Source: Croceicoccus hydrothermalis
Lineage (GTDB): Bacteria; Pseudomonadota; Alphaproteobacteria; Sphingomonadales; Sphingomonadaceae
Length of the DNA: 64,000 nucleotides
NCBI RefSeq assembly: GCF_022378335.1
Contig: NZ_JAIQCI010000002.1
Coordinates: forward strand, 124,001-188,000
Reading direction: 5' to 3'
The notes beneath the pieces were generated by a model. The model worked only from the letters and a program-made list of their open reading frames with translations, was not told the origin of the DNA and searched no databases. Made by a program: the position numbers and the translations under genes. The stretch's first letter is position 1. Every line of letters begins with the position of its first letter. This document shows positions 18,316-27,245 of this stretch, one piece after another.

Positions 18316-18515
18316 CGCCCGATGAAAAACGCCGCCATTCCGACGAGGTGCATATGCGGCAGAAAGGCCGGAACAAGGTGCTTGGCATCGTTCTCGTCGG
18401 GCTGGTGGTATTGTTCTTCGTACTGACCTTCGTGCGGTTTCCGACGCCGGAAGACCGCGCCGCGGCGGCGGCAGAGCAGGACGCCTCGCAGAATTCGGGC
18501 CAGCCTTTCGGCTGA
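18312..18515 (+). CDS. Small single-helix protein of the oxidase cluster
   Basis: A 67-residue protein with a charged N-terminus, one membrane helix (about residues 23-41, [18 protein letters not shown]) and a short polar tail. Its ATG overlaps the ctaB stop (ATGA). A small membrane protein at this spot between ctaB and ctaG is usual in alphaproteobacterial oxidase operons (CoxF-like position) and is presumed to help assembly; the role is not demonstrated by the sequence. Confidence 0.8.
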   Translation: MTPDEKRRHSDEVHMRQKGRNKVLGIVLVGLVVLFFVLTFVRFPTPEDRAAAAAEQDASQNSGQPFG

Positions 18516-18572
18516 TCCGCGTGCGATTCGGATCTTTGCCAATCGTGCCGAAGTGGCGTATGGGAACGGATC

Positions 18573-19124
18573 ATGTCTGCCGATCTGATCGATAACCGTA
18601 ACCGCCGCGTCGGATTCATGTTTCTGGGCGTTGCGGTGCTTATGCTGGGGCTCGGCTACGCGGCCGTGCCGCTCTACCGGATGTTTTGCCAGGTAACCGG
18701 TCTCGACGGCACGACGCAGCGCGTGACCGAGGCCGAGGCATCGAAGGTTTTCGTGGCCGACGACACGATGTCGGTTCGCTTCGACGCCAACGTCGAACGT
18801 GGCATGCCTTGGAACTTCCGGCCAGAGCATACCACCGATACCGTGTCCATCGGCGCGCGCGACATGGCGATTTTCCTCGCGAAGAACGAATCCGATCACC
18901 CGATCACCGGTACGGCGAGCTTCAACGTGTCGCCCGTGCAGGCCGGCAAGTATTTCAACAAGATTCAGTGTTTCTGCTTCACCGATCAGACATTGCAGGC
19001 CGGGCAGGAAATGCGCATGCCCGTGCTCTATTACGTGGACCCGGCGATTCTCAACGATCCGGACACGCGGGATCTCAGGCAGATCACGCTCAGCTACACG
19101 TTCTACGCGCATGAAGACGAGTAA
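18573..19124 (+). CDS. ctaG: Cytochrome c oxidase assembly protein CtaG/Cox11
   Basis: A 183-residue copper chaperone that delivers copper to CuB of subunit I. One N-terminal membrane helix (about 14-36), then a periplasmic immunoglobulin-like domain with the copper-binding CFC motif at Cys133-Cys135 in KIQCFCF and a third Cys near the helix end (FCQVTG). PVLYYVDP closes the family pattern. A 130-bp gap follows before coxC. Confidence 0.96.
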   Translation: MSADLIDNRNRRVGFMFLGVAVLMLGLGYAAVPLYRMFCQVTGLDGTTQRVTEAEASKVFVADDTMSVRFDANVERGMPWNFRPEHTTDTVSIGARDMAIFLAKNESDHPITGTASFNVSPVQAGKYFNKIQCFCFTDQTLQAGQEMRMPVLYYVDPAILNDPDTRDLRQITLSYTFYAHEDE

Positions 19125-19254
19125 CCTTGTGCGCTTTGGTGCAAAGGCTCTGGACCGCGCGGCCGGTCGCGGCTAAAGGCGCGCAAAGGATTTTGTGGAC
19201 CGCACAGGTCCGTCACTGATCGCTCAGGCTGAAAGTTCAGGGGAAATACGCATC

Positions 19255-20076
19255 ATGGCCGGCACGAAGAACCACGATTATCATATTCTGCCGACGGACC
19301 CCTGGCCGTTCCTGCTGTCGTTTTCGCTGCTCGTCTTTACGAGCGGGATGGCGATGTTCATGCATGAAATGGCGCTCGGCACCTATGTGCTGATCGCGGG
19401 CGTGATCGGCGTGCTGGTCGCCATGTTCAGCTGGTTCAGCAATATCATCAACGAAGCGCGTGCCGGCGATCATACGCCGGTGGTGCAGCTTCACCTGCGC
19501 TATGCGATGATTCTGTTCATCGCGTCCGAGGTGATGTTCTTCGTGGGGTGGTTCTGGGCGTTCTTCGATTTCGCGCTGTTTCCCACCACGCTGACCGAGG
19601 TGGTCGACGGGCAATGGCCGCCCGCGGGGATCGAGGCGGTGATGGATCCGTTCGACCTGCCGCTGCTCAACACGCTCATCCTGCTGTGTTCGGGCACCAC
19701 CGTGACCTGGGCGCACCATTCTCTGATCCACGGGGATCGCGACGGGCTGAAGAAAGGCCTGTGGCTGACCATCATCCTCGGCCTGGTCTTCAGCGCGGTG
19801 CAGGCTTACGAATACATGCATGCGCCGTTCCCGTTTGGTGAGAACACCTATGGTTCGGCGTTTTACATGGCGACCGGTTTCCATGGTGCGCATGTCATCA
19901 TCGGCACGATCATGCTGATCGTCGCGCTCGTGCGCAGCTACAAGGGGGATTTCACCCCGCGTCAGCATTTCGGTTTCGAGGCGGCTGCCTGGTACTGGCA
20001 TTTCGTCGACGTGGTGTGGCTGTTCCTCTTCGTCGCAGTCTATGTGTGGGGCGGTTGGGGCGCGCCGGTTCACTGA
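19255..20076 (+). CDS. coxC: Cytochrome c oxidase subunit III
   Basis: A 273-residue, seven-helix subunit that stabilises the oxidase and binds lipid. Family landmarks: HDYHILP N-terminus, RYAMILFIASEVMFFVGWFW, the TVTWAHHSL helix and the closing FEAAAWYWHFVDVVWLFLF. I start at 19255 after AGGGGAA; an upstream extension from a GTG lacks similarity. The stop overlaps the DUF983 ATG by one base. Confidence 0.97.
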   Translation: MAGTKNHDYHILPTDPWPFLLSFSLLVFTSGMAMFMHEMALGTYVLIAGVIGVLVAMFSWFSNIINEARAGDHTPVVQLHLRYAMILFIASEVMFFVGWFWAFFDFALFPTTLTEVVDGQWPPAGIEAVMDPFDLPLLNTLILLCSGTTVTWAHHSLIHGDRDGLKKGLWLTIILGLVFSAVQAYEYMHAPFPFGENTYGSAFYMATGFHGAHVIIGTIMLIVALVRSYKGDFTPRQHFGFEAAAWYWHFVDVVWLFLFVAVYVWGGWGAPVH

Positions 20077-20483
20077 TGACCGATGCACCGGAAGCCGGGC
20101 CGGGCCCTCGCTCGCCCGCTTCGCTGATCAAGGCGGCGGCGCTTGGGGAATGTCCCCGATGCGCCGCCACCACCATGTTCAGGGGCGCGGTGCAATTCGC
20201 CGACAAATGCGGCAATTGCGGGCTGGATTATACCCGTTTCAATGTCGGTGACGGGCCGGCGGGTTTCCTCACCCTGATCGTCGGCGCGGTGATGGCGATC
20301 CTCGCGATCGTGGTGGATCAGATGCTTCACCCGCCGTTCTGGGTTCATGTCGTTCTCTGGATCCCGTTGACGATCGCGATGGTGGTGTACGGCTTGCGAC
20401 TTGCGAAGGGTGCATTGCTGATCGTGGAATATCGGCGCGGCGCGCGCGAGGCGCAATCGCGTGGTGACGGCGGCGGGGAATGA
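20076..20483 (+). CDS. DUF983 membrane protein
   Basis: A 135-residue protein. It has a zinc-ribbon-like N-terminus with two Cys pairs (CPRC and CGNC, about residues 26-48), then two membrane helices (about 64-84 and 88-108). DUF983 genes are regular neighbours of oxidase and SURF1 genes in alphaproteobacteria; no biochemical role is established. It overlaps coxC by one base (TGATG) and surf1 by four bases. Confidence 0.88.
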   Translation: MTDAPEAGPGPRSPASLIKAAALGECPRCAATTMFRGAVQFADKCGNCGLDYTRFNVGDGPAGFLTLIVGAVMAILAIVVDQMLHPPFWVHVVLWIPLTIAMVVYGLRLAKGALLIVEYRRGAREAQSRGDGGGE

Positions 20484-21070
20484 TGCGTCGCATACCCCTA
20501 TTTGCGACATTGGTGGTGGCCGTGGCGGTGGCGGTGATGATCGCGCTCGGCATCTGGCAATATAGCCGCGCGCAGGAAAAGACCGCGGTCATCGCCTATT
20601 ACGAACAGGCGCAGGGTAACAGCGCCCCCGTTCCCTTCCCGCAAAGCGAAACCGAGAGCGAGGCGGCGCTCTACCGTCAAAGCCGGGTCGATTGCGCCGA
20701 GGTGTTGGAGCAGGGCGCGATCGGCGCCACCGCACGCGACGGGCGCAAGGGATGGGGCCAGGTCGCGCAATGCCGCCTTCGCAGCGGCGGAGAGGCGGAA
20801 ATCATGCTCGGCTGGGTTCTGCAACCCGGCGTGCGGCCTTGGGACGGGGGCGTCGTCACCGGAACCGTGGCACCGGCGGGCATGGGGGTCCGGCTCATCG
20901 CCGATCCGCCGCAGGCCGGGCTCGCACCGCTGGCCCGCCCCGATCCGCACAACCTGCCCAACAATCATATCTCCTACATGGTGCAATGGTTCTTCTTCGC
21001 GGTGACGGCGCTCGTGATCTATGGGCTGGCCCTGCGCGCACGGCTTGCGCGCAAGGATGACGGGGGCTAA
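20480..21070 (+). CDS. SURF1 family oxidase assembly protein
   Basis: A 196-residue membrane protein with two helices, one at each end, and a periplasmic domain. SURF1 helps insert heme a into subunit I. Family marks are LGIWQYSRAQEK after the first helix and NNHISYMVQWFFFA before the second. It lies between DUF983 (four-base overlap) and thrC (11-bp gap). The protein is at the short end of the family range. Confidence 0.92.
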   Translation: MMRRIPLFATLVVAVAVAVMIALGIWQYSRAQEKTAVIAYYEQAQGNSAPVPFPQSETESEAALYRQSRVDCAEVLEQGAIGATARDGRKGWGQVAQCRLRSGGEAEIMLGWVLQPGVRPWDGGVVTGTVAPAGMGVRLIADPPQAGLAPLARPDPHNLPNNHISYMVQWFFFAVTALVIYGLALRARLARKDDGG

Positions 21071-21081
21071 TCGCGCGGCGC

Positions 21082-22491
21082 ATGGACTATATCAGCACAC
21101 GGGGCGGGGCATCGCCGCTCGATTTCAAGGGTGTCACGCTGGCTGGACTGGCGAGCGACGGGGGGCTTTTCGTACCGCGCGAATGGCCGCAGTTCACTGC
21201 CGATGACATCGCCGCGATGGCCGGCCAGCCCTATGCGCAGGTCGCCGCCCGCGTCATGGCGCCCTTCGTCGGCGGATCGCTGGCGCCCGAACGGCTGCTC
21301 GAACTGTGCGAGACTGCGTATGGCCGGTTCGCCCATGCGGCGGTTGCCCCGCTGAAACAGCTCGACGAGCGGCAATGGCTGCTCGAACTCTTCCACGGGC
21401 CGACCTTGGCGTTCAAGGATGTGGCGCTGCAATTGCTCGGCCTCCTGTTCGAGGAGTTTCTGAAGGATGGGGACCGGCATCTGACCGTGGTCGGCGCGAC
21501 CTCGGGCGATACCGGATCCGCCGCGATCGAGGCTTTGGCCGGTCGAGAGCATGTGGATGTGTTCATGTTGCACCCGCGCGGCCGCGTGTCGGACGTGCAG
21601 CGGCGGCAGATGACGACAGTTCTCGCCCCCAACATCCACAATATCGCCATCGACGGCAGCTTCGACGATGCGCAGGCCACGGTAAAGCGCATGTTCGGCG
21701 ACACCGCCATGACGGGCCGTTTCCGGATCAGCGCGGTAAATTCCATCAACTGGGCCAGGCTCATGGCGCAGGTGGTGTATTATTTCACCGCCGCCGTGGC
21801 GCTGGGCGCGCCGCACCGCAAAATCGCCTTCAGCGTGCCGACCGGCAATTTCGGCGACGTTTTCGCAGGCTATGTCGCGGCGCGCATGGGTCTTCCGATA
21901 GAGCGGCTCATCGTCGCGACGAACGTGAACGACATCCTGCACCGCGCGATCGCATCGGGCGATTATTCGGCGCAGGGCGTGACGCCCACCGACGCGCCGT
22001 CCATGGACATTCAGGTCAGTTCGAATTTCGAGCGGCTGCTGTTCGACGCAGGGGGGCGCGACGGCGCGGCCATGGCGGAGCAGATGCGCGGTTTCGACGC
22101 CGCGCGTGCGATGCAGCTGACCAATGCGCAGCGAGAGGGCGCCGCCGCCCTGTTTTCCAGCGCGCGGGCGGATGCCGATGCGACGAATGAAGCGATGCGA
22201 TGGGCAAACGCCGCCGCGGGTGAGGTGATCGACCCGCATACCGCGATCGGCCTGCACGCCGCGCGCGCCTCCGATCTGCTCGCGCACGTCCCGGTCGTCA
22301 CGCTCGCCACCGCGCATCCGGCGAAATTCGGCCCGGCGGTGAAGGCCGCGACCGGCGTCGACCCTGTGCTGCCCGAGCGGCTCGCCGACCTGCACGAGCG
22401 GGAGGAACGCTACGACGTGCTTTCGGGCGAGTATGACGCCATCGCCGCCTATGTCGCAGAGCGCGCCACGGTCAGCGTAGACCCCGCGTAA
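21082..22491 (+). CDS. thrC: Threonine synthase
   Basis: A 469-residue PLP enzyme converting O-phosphohomoserine to threonine. The N-terminus reads STRGGASPLDFK, with SDGGLFVP. The PLP lysine is Lys112 in HGPTLAFKDVALQ, and the phosphate loop is SGDTGSAA. PTGNFGDVFAGY is also present. Follows surf1 closely, a common arrangement in this group, and overlaps the next gene by one base. Confidence 0.97.
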   Translation: MDYISTRGGASPLDFKGVTLAGLASDGGLFVPREWPQFTADDIAAMAGQPYAQVAARVMAPFVGGSLAPERLLELCETAYGRFAHAAVAPLKQLDERQWLLELFHGPTLAFKDVALQLLGLLFEEFLKDGDRHLTVVGATSGDTGSAAIEALAGREHVDVFMLHPRGRVSDVQRRQMTTVLAPNIHNIAIDGSFDDAQATVKRMFGDTAMTGRFRISAVNSINWARLMAQVVYYFTAAVALGAPHRKIAFSVPTGNFGDVFAGYVAARMGLPIERLIVATNVNDILHRAIASGDYSAQGVTPTDAPSMDIQVSSNFERLLFDAGGRDGAAMAEQMRGFDAARAMQLTNAQREGAAALFSSARADADATNEAMRWANAAAGEVIDPHTAIGLHAARASDLLAHVPVVTLATAHPAKFGPAVKAATGVDPVLPERLADLHEREERYDVLSGEYDAIAAYVAERATVSVDPA

Positions 22492-23390
22492 TGGCGGTGT
22501 TGACGGAACGGCCCGGCCTCATGCTGGGCGAGGGATGGGACGGTTTTCGCCTGCTCGACAGCGGGCACGGGCGCAAGCTCGAAGCCTATGGCGATTACCG
22601 CTTCATCCGCCCCGAACCGCAGGCGATGTGGACGCCGCGCCTTGCCCAATGGGACGCGCATGGCGAATTCGTGCCCGCCTCGGACGAGGATGGCGGCGGG
22701 CGCTGGCAATTCGATGGCCGCGTGCCGCGCGATGGCTGGACGCTGGAGTGGAACGATATACGCTTTAACGCGCAATGCACGCCGTTCCGGCATCTGGGCT
22801 TCTTTCCCGACATGGCGCCGGTATGGGAATGGATGGATGCACAGCTTGACGGGCTGCCCGATCCGCAAACGCTGAACCTGTTCGGCTATACCGGGATCGG
22901 CTCGCTTTCGCTCGCGCGGCGGGGGCGGGTCACCCATGTCGATGCGTCGAAGAAATCGGTGGCGCAGGCGCGCGAAAATGCCGCGCTTTCGGCGATGGAG
23001 AACAAGCCGGTGCGCTGGCTCATCGACGATGCCGCCAAATTCGCCGCGCGCGAGGTGCGGCGCGAACGGCGGTATGACGGCATCATTCTTGACCCGCCGA
23101 AATTCGGGCGCGGTCCCAATGGCGAGGTCTGGCGGATCGAGGATGGCTTGCCCGGTCTTGTCGCCGATTGCCGGCAATTGGTCGACGGCAATTCGCGTTT
23201 CTTGTTCCTCACCGCCTATGCCGTGCGCATGTCCTCGCTTTCGCTGGCGGGATTGGTGGCCGAACATTTCGGCGATTTGCCCGGAAAAATCGAACATGGC
23301 GACCTCGCCGTGCGGGAGGATGGCGGCGCGCATGGGGCGGGGCGGATATTGCCGACCGCGATCTATGCCCGCTGGTCCAACGAAGGCTGA
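22491..23390 (+). CDS. Class I SAM-dependent rRNA methyltransferase (RlmI-like)
   Basis: A 299-residue methyltransferase with the SAM loop NLFGYTGIGSLS (motif I) and the catalytic DPPKFGRG motif typical of the RlmI/RlmK 23S rRNA cytosine methyltransferases. The expected N-terminal PUA domain of RlmI is absent or very reduced, so target choice may differ. It overlaps thrC by one base and is followed within six bases by the folB-like gene. Confidence 0.85.
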   Translation: MAVLTERPGLMLGEGWDGFRLLDSGHGRKLEAYGDYRFIRPEPQAMWTPRLAQWDAHGEFVPASDEDGGGRWQFDGRVPRDGWTLEWNDIRFNAQCTPFRHLGFFPDMAPVWEWMDAQLDGLPDPQTLNLFGYTGIGSLSLARRGRVTHVDASKKSVAQARENAALSAMENKPVRWLIDDAAKFAAREVRRERRYDGIILDPPKFGRGPNGEVWRIEDGLPGLVADCRQLVDGNSRFLFLTAYAVRMSSLSLAGLVAEHFGDLPGKIEHGDLAVREDGGAHGAGRILPTAIYARWSNEG

Positions 23391-23396
23391 TTGCTG

Positions 23397-23768
23397 ATGA
23401 CCGATTCGCTTACGCTCGAAGTGTCCGACCTCGTCGTCGATGTCCTGACCGGCATCTATTCGGAGGAGACGGGAAAGCCGCAGCCGCTTCGCATTTCGCT
23501 CGCCGTGCGGATGAAGGTGCCCGACAGGTTCGAACCGGACACCCCGCTCGACGCGAGCAAGAATTACATGGATCTGAAATTCGCGGCGAGCGAGGCTCTG
23601 CCCGAAGGGGTGCATTTCAAGCTGATCGAGGCGGTGGCCGACCATATCTGCGAAACGCTCTTTCTTCAGGATGACCGGGTGGAGCAGGTCACGGTCAAGA
23701 TCGTGAAGCTCGCCATTGCCGAACATGACGAGAAGATCGGCATGACGCTCGTCCGCGATCGCCGGTAA
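23397..23768 (+). CDS. Dihydroneopterin aldolase-like protein (FolB family)
   Basis: A 123-residue T-fold protein. In folate synthesis, FolB cleaves dihydroneopterin to hydroxymethyl-dihydropterin and glycolaldehyde. The family shape is visible: LVVDVLTGIYSEE (catalytic Glu region), PLRISLAVRM strand, NYMDLKF, and the ending VTVKIVKLAI with a conserved Lys. The start is taken at ATG 23397 rather than a TTG two codons earlier. Its stop overlaps the next ATG by one base, coupling it to the truncated SDR-like protein. Confidence 0.82.
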   Translation: MTDSLTLEVSDLVVDVLTGIYSEETGKPQPLRISLAVRMKVPDRFEPDTPLDASKNYMDLKFAASEALPEGVHFKLIEAVADHICETLFLQDDRVEQVTVKIVKLAIAEHDEKIGMTLVRDRR

Positions 23769-24091
23769 TGCGCGGGCTGGTCTATACCGCCGATCTTTCG
23801 GGTGCGGAGCCGCTCTCCGCCGCGGCGCGGTTTCACGACTATCATCTCCCGCATATCGAAAATGCGCTCAACACCACGGACGTGCTGACGATCCGGTTTT
23901 CCCATGCGGAGGAAAAGCCCCATCGCTGGCGGGTGGAGGCGATTGCGGCGCTGGCCCGGCGCCATGCCCCGCGCCGGGTGAACGGGGTCGCGCCGGCGCA
24001 GACAATCGCGGATGAGGAGGCGATCGCGGCGACCATCGCCTTTGTCGACGGGAACGAAGGGGTCACCGGGCAATTGATCCTCGCAGGGTAG
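23768..24091 (+). CDS. Truncated SDR-like (Rossmann-fold remnant) protein
   Basis: A 107-residue protein resembling only the last third of a short-chain dehydrogenase. WRVEAIAALARRHAPRRVNGVAPAQ matches the SDR helix and the RVNxVAPG strand, and EGVTGQLILAG matches the vTGqvlxvDGG end. The NAD(P) glycine loop and the Ser-Tyr-Lys triad are missing, so it should not be an active reductase. It is coupled to folB (one-base overlap) and precedes moaA. It may be a folded subunit or pterin-binding relic related to pteridine reductases (inference). Function unknown. Confidence 0.75.
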   Translation: MRGLVYTADLSGAEPLSAAARFHDYHLPHIENALNTTDVLTIRFSHAEEKPHRWRVEAIAALARRHAPRRVNGVAPAQTIADEEAIAATIAFVDGNEGVTGQLILAG

Positions 24092-24142
24092 GCGCACCAT
24101 CGCATTTTGCCTTCGCCCGCCTCTTGTGACAGAACGGACCGC

Positions 24143-25165
24143 ATGGCCAACCCCGAACCGACGATCCGAAACGCCCCACTGGTCGACCAGTTTCAACGGG
24201 CCATCACCTATCTGCGCCTGTCGGTCACCGACCGGTGCGACCTGCGGTGTCAGTATTGCATGCCCGAACGGATGCAGTTCCTGCCCCGCAAGGACGTGCT
24301 GAGCCTTGAGGAATTGCACCGCGTGGCGCTGGGTTTCATCGACCGGGGCGTGCGCAAGATCCGGTTGACCGGCGGGGAACCGCTGGTCCGGCGGGACATG
24401 ATGGAGCTGACCCGCGCGCTGGGGCGGCGGCTCGGCGACGGGCTCGACGAACTGACGCTGACCACGAATGCGACGCGGCTCGCCGAATTTGCGGACGGGC
24501 TGGCCGATGCGGGGGTGCGGCGCGTGAATGTATCGCTCGATACGCTTGACCCGCGCAAATTCGCGGAGCTTTCGCGTCGGAACCGGCTGGACGACGTTCT
24601 GGCGGGCATCGCGGCGGCGAAACGCGCAGGGCTTCGCGTCAAGCTCAACACAGTCGCCTTGAAGGGGATCAACGAGGCCGAAATCCCCGACATCATCGCC
24701 TGGGCCCATGGTGAGGAGCACGATATCACGCTCATCGAGGTCATGCCGCTGGGCGAGGTGGATGGCGAACGGATCGACCATTACCTGCCACTCACAGTGA
24801 TACAGGACGAATTGAACCGTCGCTGGACGCTGCGCCAGAGCGACCATCGCAGCGGCGGTCCGGCGCGTTACTGGGACATTGCGGAAACGGGCGGGCGGCT
24901 CGGTCTCATTACGCCGCTGACGCAGAATTTCTGTGCCGGGTGCAACCGGGTGCGCGTGACCGCCACGGGACAGCTTTACGCCTGTCTCGGCGGGCAGGAG
25001 CAGGTCGATCTGCGCGCCGCGGTCCGGTCGGATGATCCCGATCGCGCGCTTGATGCGGCATTGAACCGGGCCATGGCGATCAAGCCGGAACGCCACCATT
25101 TCGCCATTCGCAAATCGGGGGAGGCCCCTGCGCTGGCCCGCCACATGTCGATGACCGGCGGTTGA
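24143..25165 (+). CDS. moaA: GTP 3',8-cyclase (molybdopterin)
   Basis: A 340-residue radical-SAM enzyme that starts molybdopterin synthesis from GTP. The first iron-sulfur site is CDLRCQYC. The second is CAGC plus a downstream Cys in the FCAGCNRVRVTATGQLYACL region. The C-terminus ends in GG, as MoaA requires. The start is ATG 24143; the frame is open upstream but without similarity. Followed directly by moaD and moaE. Confidence 0.97.
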   Translation: MANPEPTIRNAPLVDQFQRAITYLRLSVTDRCDLRCQYCMPERMQFLPRKDVLSLEELHRVALGFIDRGVRKIRLTGGEPLVRRDMMELTRALGRRLGDGLDELTLTTNATRLAEFADGLADAGVRRVNVSLDTLDPRKFAELSRRNRLDDVLAGIAAAKRAGLRVKLNTVALKGINEAEIPDIIAWAHGEEHDITLIEVMPLGEVDGERIDHYLPLTVIQDELNRRWTLRQSDHRSGGPARYWDIAETGGRLGLITPLTQNFCAGCNRVRVTATGQLYACLGGQEQVDLRAAVRSDDPDRALDAALNRAMAIKPERHHFAIRKSGEAPALARHMSMTGG

Positions 25166-25170
25166 AGCCG

Positions 25171-25413
25171 ATGCTGACTTTAGTGTTTTTGGGTCGGCTC
25201 GAGGATGCGGCCGGCGGGCCTGAGCGGCGCATCGCGGCCGGTACGCCGCTGACGCTGTCGGACATCTGCGCGCAGCTGGGCGGCGACCTTGCGGCGCAGA
25301 TCGGCGATCCCACGACGAAGATCGCGTTGAACGGTGTCATCGTGGCGGGCGACGACTGGCGCGCAGGCGACGGGGACGAACTCGCCTTCCTCCCACCCGT
25401 CAGCGGTGGATAG
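25171..25413 (+). CDS. moaD: Molybdopterin synthase sulfur carrier subunit
   Basis: An 80-residue ubiquitin-fold protein ending in the required Gly-Gly (PPVSGG), which is thiocarboxylated and donates sulfur to make the dithiolene. I take ATG 25171; a TTG at 25162 overlapping the moaA stop is a possible longer start. It overlaps the probable GTG start of moaE by eight bases. Confidence 0.92.
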   Translation: MLTLVFLGRLEDAAGGPERRIAAGTPLTLSDICAQLGGDLAAQIGDPTTKIALNGVIVAGDDWRAGDGDELAFLPPVSGG

Positions 25414-25888
25414 CACGGTGCGCGATGTCCGGCTGATCGAGGAGGGTTTCGATCCCTCTCGCGAAATGGCGCAGTTTTCGGCCACCCATTACGCTGCGGG
25501 CGGCATCGTCAGTTTCCTCGGCCAGGTGCGGCGCGAGGCCGGCGACGCATCGGTCGACATGCTGGAGCTACGGCATTTCGGGCCGCTGACCCTTCCGGGG
25601 ATGGAGGCGCTTGCGAATCGCGCCCTCGCGCACTGGCCGCTCGAAGGCGTCATGGCCCTGCACCGGGTGGGACAGATGCGGCCGGGCGATCCCATCGTGC
25701 TTGTCGCATGTGCCGCGCGCCATCGCCGCGATGCCTTTGCCGCGGCCGATTTCCTGATGGATCATCTCAAGAGCCGTGCGTGGTTCTGGAAGCGGGAGCA
25801 TACGGCCGCCGGTTGGCGCTGGATCGAGCCGCGCGACGAGGATCAGGCCGATCTCGCACGCTGGGCGCATGTTGAGTCCGGCACATGA
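25406..25888 (+). CDS. moaE: Molybdopterin synthase catalytic subunit
   Basis: About 160 residues; the large subunit of molybdopterin synthase. The active-site lysines lie in DHLKSRAWFWKREH, and HRVGQMRPGDPIVLVA and HRRDAF are family marks. No ATG is suitable: GTG 25406 (inside the moaD end) or GTG 25418 are the candidate starts, neither with a good ribosome site, which suggests translational coupling to moaD. Confidence 0.93.
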   Translation: MDSTVRDVRLIEEGFDPSREMAQFSATHYAAGGIVSFLGQVRREAGDASVDMLELRHFGPLTLPGMEALANRALAHWPLEGVMALHRVGQMRPGDPIVLVACAARHRRDAFAAADFLMDHLKSRAWFWKREHTAAGWRWIEPRDEDQADLARWAHVESGT

Positions 25889-25965
25889 GCTTCCTCCGTT
25901 GATCCGAATCAAGGAATCGCGAACGCCGCCGCGATACATCATGCCCATCACGCAGGAGATGCACG

Positions 25966-26430
25966 ATGAGCATGAAATTAAGCCATCAGCTCGTAACCGA
26001 ACGCGCTTTCGTCCATACCGAACTTCCCGCCGCGATCGCGTCCGATGCGCTGGCCGACGAGGGCGGCGCGCGCACGAAGGTCGACCGCAGCTTTGAATTG
26101 CCGACCGGCCTCTACGCGGTCACGGTCGGGGCCTATCTTGGCTATCTCGCGGTGATGGGGCTGGGTCTTTCGGCGCCGGGTCTTGCCATTCCGATGGCCA
26201 TCTTCTTCCTCTTCGTGATCGCCGGTTTCGGCGTTCCCGCGCTCTGGGTGCGGATGAAGCCGGACCATGCCGACCGACCGCTGGACTGGTCCGCGTTCCG
26301 CCGCGACGGGATCATGACCATGACCGGGCGGATGGGGGCCAGCGCCGCGACGGTACAGGTTGTCATCCTGCCGGTGCTGATCCTCGGCTGGGGCGTGGGC
26401 ATCGTCACCATTCGTGCGATGATCGGCTAG
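25966..26430 (+). CDS. Membrane protein of unknown function
   Basis: A 154-residue protein. A soluble, His/Glu-containing N-terminus (about 45 residues) is followed by two close hydrophobic helices (about 48-90), a charged loop with the short motif [15 protein letters not shown], and a C-terminal helix (about 130-150). GGAG stands upstream of the ATG. I do not recognise the family. It follows moaE after 77 bp on the same strand and ends at a terminator. Confidence 0.7.
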   Translation: MSMKLSHQLVTERAFVHTELPAAIASDALADEGGARTKVDRSFELPTGLYAVTVGAYLGYLAVMGLGLSAPGLAIPMAIFFLFVIAGFGVPALWVRMKPDHADRPLDWSAFRRDGIMTMTGRMGASAATVQVVILPVLILGWGVGIVTIRAMIG

Positions 26431-26456
26431 GCCGGCGCGCACAGCTCTCTCCCACT

Positions 26457-26494
26457 GGCGCGGACCGGATCGTTCCGGTTCCGCGCCATTTTTT
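26457..26494 (+). terminator. Rho-independent terminator between convergent genes
   Basis: GGCGCGGACCGGA (26457-26469) pairs with TCCGGTTCCGCGCC (26474-26487) with one bulged T and loop TCGT, then ATTTTTTAT. It ends the membrane-protein gene and touches the stop codon of the facing lipoprotein gene. Confidence 0.8.
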
Positions 26495-26996
26495 ATGGGC
26501 GCAGCGTGCCGAGCGCGGCATCCTCTTGCGCGACGAGTGCGGCCACCATGTCGCGCGTCGCGACGATTCGTTCCACATCGCGGGCAAGATCCTGCGTCGC
26601 GCGTTCGGTGAGCAGCAGGTCGAGATCGGCCAGAGGCAGCATCGTCTGGCTCCGCGCCGATTCAAGGCTGGCGAGCGCGACCTGCGCATCGCCCCAGGCG
26701 TCGCTGCCGATGGCGGCGCGCGACCCTTCGCGAATGCGGCGGCGGGCTGCGGGCAATTGCTCGACAAAACGGGCGTGGGCGGCACGTGCCTGCGCGGCAA
26801 GCGTGTCGAGACGTGCGGGCAATTCGGGCGAAAGCGGCGCGTTCGGCGGCGGCGCGCTCGGCGTTCCGATGGCCCCCACACGTTCGATGGGCCGGCGATC
26901 GAGCGAGGGATACGCCCCTGTATCCTTCGCGCATCCGGCAAGGGAGGCAGCGGCAATCGAAAGGGCGAGCAGGGCGGGGCGGGGCTGTATCGACAT
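26493..26996 (-). CDS. Helical lipoprotein of unknown function
   Basis: A 167-residue protein with a lipoprotein signal (start 26996, box SLAGC) and a mature part that is almost all charged alpha helix, rich in Ala, Arg and Glu. A coiled-coil-like stretch (residues about 65-160) contains [18 protein letters not shown] do not recognise a family. It faces rplU across a 249-bp region that holds the candidate rplU promoter. Confidence 0.68.
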   Translation of the reverse strand: MSIQPRPALLALSIAAASLAGCAKDTGAYPSLDRRPIERVGAIGTPSAPPPNAPLSPELPARLDTLAAQARAAHARFVEQLPAARRRIREGSRAAIGSDAWGDAQVALASLESARSQTMLPLADLDLLLTERATQDLARDVERIVATRDMVAALVAQEDAALGTLRP

Positions 26997-27074
26997 GGGC
27001 TTCGTGCCATAGCATGTCCCGCCCGCGTGGGAAGCGTTCCGTCGGACGATGCGCGCTTTTCGCCCCCTTACGCG

Positions 27075-27103
27075 TTGACACGGGCGGCGATGTTGCGTAT
27101 CGG
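27075..27103 (+). promoter_or_regulatory. Candidate promoter of the rplU-rpmA operon
   Basis: A perfect TTGACA (27075-27080), a 17-base spacer and TATCGG (27098-27103). The start point near 27110 would leave a leader of about 135 bases before rplU, long enough for autoregulation. Assigned by eye; the -10 box is weak. Confidence 0.45.
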
Positions 27104-27245
27104 GCGCCACTCAATCCGGCGGTGCGCACATGGCGGTGCCTATGCCGGTTCATTGCCCGTAGCGATTCTTTTGCCTGGGATGGGACCGATCGGTCGTATT
27201 CCGCGTAAGGATCGTGAAGGGCAGCAAGAAACGGATTTGACTAAC

